Position numbers and translations under genes: made by a program. Below, piece after piece: positions 61,236 through 64,000 of a stretch of 64,000 nucleotides of DNA (its first letter is position 1; the number at the start of each line of letters is the position of its first letter). Origin of the DNA: Gammaproteobacteria bacterium (lineage in GTDB: Bacteria; Pseudomonadota; Gammaproteobacteria; Pseudomonadales; Azotimanducaceae_A); the NCBI GenBank assembly GCA_012960755.1, contig DUAT01000171.1:130432-194431 (forward strand). The letters are read 5' to 3'. A model generated the notes under the pieces. The model ran no database searches. It saw only the letters and a list, made by a program, of their open reading frames with translations, and had not been told where the DNA came from.

Positions 61236-62021
61236 TTGAATCGAGTAGATGACAGGGTCGCAATAGTCACAGGAGGCGGAAGCGGTATAGGCCAGGCGAC
61301 GTCGATAGCGCTTGCCGCTGCTGGCGCAGCGGTTGTGGTGACCGATATCAACACTGCGTCAGCGAAATCCACGGCCCAGACGATCATCGATGCAGGTCAG
61401 AAGGCGTTGGCGTTTTACCACGATGTTACAAGCGAAGACGATTGGGACGAGATAATCCGGGCGACACTGGCTGAATTCAATCAATTGGATATCCTCGTCA
61501 ACAACGCCGGGGTTAGCGGCGCAGGGTTACCGCCTTTTGAAGACGCGACCCTGGATAGTTTCCGAAAAGTGATGACTATTAATCTCGATGCTGTTTTTGT
61601 CGGTACCCAGAAAGCCGTGATGGTCATGAAAGAATCTGGAGGTGGATCGATTATAAATATTTCATCGGTGATGGGCATGGTTGGTGGTGCTGGAGCTGCT
61701 TACAATGCTTCAAAAGGGGGTGTCCGCCTCCTGACCAAGTCCGTGGCGGTACACTGTGGCACCATGGGTTACAACGTGAGGGTCAATTCTGTTCATCCGG
61801 GGTATATCTGGACACCCATGATCCGCCAGGTGCTCCAGTATGTGGATGATGGCAATCTCACAGAGGATGGTTTGCGCGAAATGTTAATTGAGAAGCATCC
61901 CATCGGTCGCCTTGGCATCGCAGAAGATATTGCAAAAGGTGTGTTGTTCCTGGCGTCAGAGGACTCGTCCTTTATGACAGGGAGTGAGTTGGTGATTGAT
62001 GGAGGATATACCGCCGTTTGA
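61236..62021 (+). CDS. Short-chain dehydrogenase/reductase
   Basis: 261 residues from TTG 61236, supported by GGAGG six bases upstream. Standard SDR: VTGGGSGIGQATSIALAAAGA, VNNAGVSG, IINISSVMGMVGGAGAAYNASKGGVRLLT with Ser, Tyr and Lys, VHPGYIWTPM, and SFMTGSELVIDGGYTAV. It probably acts on a 3-hydroxyacyl or cyclic alcohol. It lies before the acyl-CoA dehydrogenase gene, separated by a terminator. Confidence 0.92.
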   Translation: MNRVDDRVAIVTGGGSGIGQATSIALAAAGAAVVVTDINTASAKSTAQTIIDAGQKALAFYHDVTSEDDWDEIIRATLAEFNQLDILVNNAGVSGAGLPPFEDATLDSFRKVMTINLDAVFVGTQKAVMVMKESGGGSIINISSVMGMVGGAGAAYNASKGGVRLLTKSVAVHCGTMGYNVRVNSVHPGYIWTPMIRQVLQYVDDGNLTEDGLREMLIEKHPIGRLGIAEDIAKGVLFLASEDSSFMTGSELVIDGGYTAV

Positions 62022-62179
62022 TCCATAGATTTGACCGTTGAAGGAATCGCCGCTCAAACAAGGGAGCCACTTTGGTATAAATCTCTTGTAGCTAACACGT
62101 TCAGATAAGTTTTTTGATTTGCCCTAGTCGAATCAAAGTATCCCCCAACATATGCGAGTCAGAACTAAGCTACCTTACA

Positions 62180-62207
62180 AGCCCCTTTAATCAAGGGGCT
62201 TTTTTTT
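62180..62207 (+). terminator. Rho-independent terminator
   Basis: The stem AGCCCCTT (62180-62187) pairs with AAGGGGCT (62193-62200) across the loop TAATC and is followed by a run of T. It is a textbook intrinsic terminator between the SDR stop and the acyl-CoA dehydrogenase start. The 150 bases before it hold no ORF and could also be the body of a small RNA. Confidence 0.85.
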
Positions 62208-62296
62208 GCCCCGGATTTATTCCACTGCCCGGGCGAAAATTGTTCACTTTTTGGGGTATCCTTGGGCTTTTGCGACACGTTGGAACTGGGAACCGC

Positions 62297-63484
62297 ATGG
62301 CTCTTGAAGATTTTCGTCACGACGTTAAGGAATGGCTGGCTGAAAACTGTCCTGAATCTGTACGTGGCAAGGGCGAGCCGATAACCCTGGGCAGCAAACG
62401 ACCCATGAGTGATCCTGCGTTGCTGGAATGGCGTCATAAACTAGGCGCTAAAGGCTGGACGATACCTGGCTGGCCCAGTGAATATGGCGGCGGTGGACTT
62501 ACGACGGATGAGATCCGCGTGCTATATGAAGAACTGCGAGTAATAAAAGCTCGTCTTCCCCTGGGGGGGATGGGTGTTTCCATGATTGGCCCGACTTTGC
62601 TCGAATATGGCACGGAAGAGCAGAAGCTGCGTCACATTCCAAAGATTGCATCTGGCGATGTCTCCTGGTGTCAGGGCTACTCCGAACCTGGTGCCGGATC
62701 GGATTTAGCCAGCTTGCGAACGAAAGCTGAGGACAAGGGTGATTTCTTCGAGGTGAATGGGCAAAAAATATGGACCTCCGGAGCGCAGTTTGCCGACTGG
62801 ATTTTTTGCCTGGTACGAACAGATTTTGATGTTCCGAAACATGAAGGCATCAGCTTTGTTTTGATGGACATGAATCAGGACGGAATCAAGACCAAACCGA
62901 TTCGACTGATCTCGGGTTCTTCTCCTTTTTGTGAAACTTTTTTTGACAACGCTGTTGCTCACAAGAATGATCTTATCGGCCAACTCAACCGGGGTTGGAC
63001 AGTGGCGAAGAGACTTTTGCAACACGAGCGATCAGGTCAGGGTGGTCTCGGGGATACCGGAGCCAGAAGAGTGATGCCCCAGCCCAATCTCGTTGAGATT
63101 GCGAAAGAGTACATCGGCGTCGATGCCAGCGGCAAGATAGCCGAGATGGAATCAAGAGAACAGGTTATTCGATTTGCCATGAACCGGCGGAGCTTTCAGC
63201 TCACTCAACAACGGGCAAGGCAGGAAAACGAATCGGGTAAAACCATGGGTGAGGCAACGTCGATATTCAAACTGTACGGCGCGACCATGGGCAGAGATAG
63301 TGCAGAATTTGTTTGTAAATTGAAAGGGACACAGGGTTTTGGCTGGGAAGGAGATAGTTTCAGCAGCACTGAACTCGAATCGACTCGGAACTTCCTGAGT
63401 GCCCGGGCGCATACCATTTATGGCGGAACCAACGAGGTCCAGTTAAATATTATTTCCAAGAGAGTGTTGGGTTTGCCAGACTAG
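62297..63484 (+). CDS. Acyl-CoA dehydrogenase
   Basis: 395 residues from MALEDFRHDVKEWL at 62297; the longer frame from 62114 would run through the terminator. DVSWCQGYSEPGAGSDLASLRTKAED, NGQKIWTSGAQFADWIFCLVRTD and YGGTNEVQLNIISKRVLGLP are intact, so the enzyme should be active. It is close in style to the dehydrogenase at 23057, and they share the SWCQGYSEPG stretch. The VOC gene follows after 48 bases on the same strand. Confidence 0.94.
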   Translation: MALEDFRHDVKEWLAENCPESVRGKGEPITLGSKRPMSDPALLEWRHKLGAKGWTIPGWPSEYGGGGLTTDEIRVLYEELRVIKARLPLGGMGVSMIGPTLLEYGTEEQKLRHIPKIASGDVSWCQGYSEPGAGSDLASLRTKAEDKGDFFEVNGQKIWTSGAQFADWIFCLVRTDFDVPKHEGISFVLMDMNQDGIKTKPIRLISGSSPFCETFFDNAVAHKNDLIGQLNRGWTVAKRLLQHERSGQGGLGDTGARRVMPQPNLVEIAKEYIGVDASGKIAEMESREQVIRFAMNRRSFQLTQQRARQENESGKTMGEATSIFKLYGATMGRDSAEFVCKLKGTQGFGWEGDSFSSTELESTRNFLSARAHTIYGGTNEVQLNIISKRVLGLPD

Positions 63485-63532
63485 TAGCTAAATCACTAAC
63501 GACTCACCGTGAGAACAACCAGGAGAAACTGT

Positions 63533-64000
63533 ATGACTTTTAAGTATGGCGGTATCAATCATTTAGCCCTTGTTTGCGAGGATATGGATGTCACTGTGAA
63601 GTTTTACACCGAGGTGCTTGGGATGAAACTCACCAAGACCATCAATTTGGCAGAAAACCGCGGTAAACACTTCTTCTTTGACGCTGGTGGTGGCGATGCT
63701 GTTGCGTTTTTCTGGTTTCCAGAGGGGCCTGAAAAGGTAGACCAGAAAACGTTGCGAAAAATTACTGCGACACCAGGAACCATGAATCATGTTGCTTTCG
63801 ATGTCTCCCCCAAAGATATTGATGAATATCGGGAATTACTGGTCGGCAAAGGTGTTGAAGTCACAGAAATCGTTAACCATGATGATACTCCATCAGGTGC
63901 CAGCCCGGAGATCAATGAATCCACATTTGTCAGGTCGTTATATTTTAAGGACCCGGATGGGATTCAACTGGAATTTGCGGCCTGGACAAGACCGCTGACC
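63533..64000 (+). CDS. VOC-family protein, cut by window end
   Basis: 156 codons are seen from ATG 63533, behind AGGAGAAAC; the stop is outside. Glyoxalase/dioxygenase fold: GGINHLALVCEDMDVTVKFYTEVLGMKL for the first module, MNHVAFDVSPKDIDEYRELL for the second, and YFKDPDGIQLEFAAW at the end with metal-ligand Glu. It could be a glyoxalase or a dioxygenase component. It probably forms an operon with the acyl-CoA dehydrogenase before it. Confidence 0.88.
   Translation, partial: MTFKYGGINHLALVCEDMDVTVKFYTEVLGMKLTKTINLAENRGKHFFFDAGGGDAVAFFWFPEGPEKVDQKTLRKITATPGTMNHVAFDVSPKDIDEYRELLVGKGVEVTEIVNHDDTPSGASPEINESTFVRSLYFKDPDGIQLEFAAWTRPLT

Overview
This 64 kb window looks like chromosome from a heterotrophic, probably marine, gammaproteobacterium. 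The grounds are the AcrB-type RND pump, a Fur-type FeoA/FeoB locus, DUF445/YjiN, YhhQ-type and YdjM-type proteins, near-consensus Fur and LexA boxes of the gammaproteobacterial kind, and a very high density of acyl-CoA dehydrogenases, enoyl-CoA hydratases and short-chain dehydrogenases, as in OMG/Cellvibrionales-like lineages. The lineage is an inference. I see no rRNA, tRNA, CRISPR array, phage or intact insertion sequence.

Layout. 1-4.3 kb: a repeat remnant, a secreted FG-GAP protein, an ECF sigma factor with a probable membrane anti-sigma factor, two adjacent MITE-like repeats, and a DUF4097 envelope protein. 4.3-9.6 kb: a SufR-like regulator divergent from a VOC protein, an LLM flavin monooxygenase and a large M16 protease. 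9.7-12.1 kb: an alpha/beta hydrolase and a broken sulfatase. 12.1-20.8 kb (minus strand): FadR-type regulator, RND adaptor, RND pump and a single-chain biotin-dependent acyl-CoA carboxylase. Upstream of the regulator is a striking array of operator-like palindromes at an exact 14-bp period (20877-20957). 21-29.4 kb: enoyl-CoA hydratases, Ku, an acyl-CoA dehydrogenase pair with a nitronate-monooxygenase-like flavoenzyme, PhyH and PPOX proteins. 29.4-36.6 kb: sulfotransferase, a LexA box in front of a 43-codon ORF, TPR and DUF924 proteins, and a coupled PTPS/SDR/YhhQ-type transporter operon. 36.6-44 kb: kynureninase, enoyl-CoA hydratase, YdjM-like hydrolase, a tandem pair of HCCA-isomerase/DsbA-fold proteins, a decayed COG3687 hydrolase, and a coupled DUF1579/MhpD-like pair. 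44-52 kb: an acyl-CoA dehydrogenase abutting a phosphotransferase (ACAD10/11-like and Lva-like logic), a lipoprotein methyltransferase, an MDR reductase, SDRs and DUF445. 52-58.2 kb: feoAB behind a Fur box, an MFS transporter, and an output-less CACHE/HAMP sensor overlapping a Na+/Ca2+ antiporter. 58.2-64 kb: nitroreductase, lipoprotein-type carotenoid oxygenase, a membrane protein, SDR, acyl-CoA dehydrogenase and a VOC protein cut by the window end.

The common theme is CoA-thioester catabolism of unusual acids (branched, cyclic or hydroxylated), plus flavin and SDR redox enzymes and efflux. The best candidates for undescribed biology are the 14-bp-period operator array, the LexA-box small gene, the PTPS/SDR/transporter operon whose PTPS has Arg in place of the catalytic Cys, and the sensor/antiporter pair. 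Three genes are visibly decaying (sulfatase, COG3687 hydrolase, DUF4143 ATPase remnant), so some loss is in progress.
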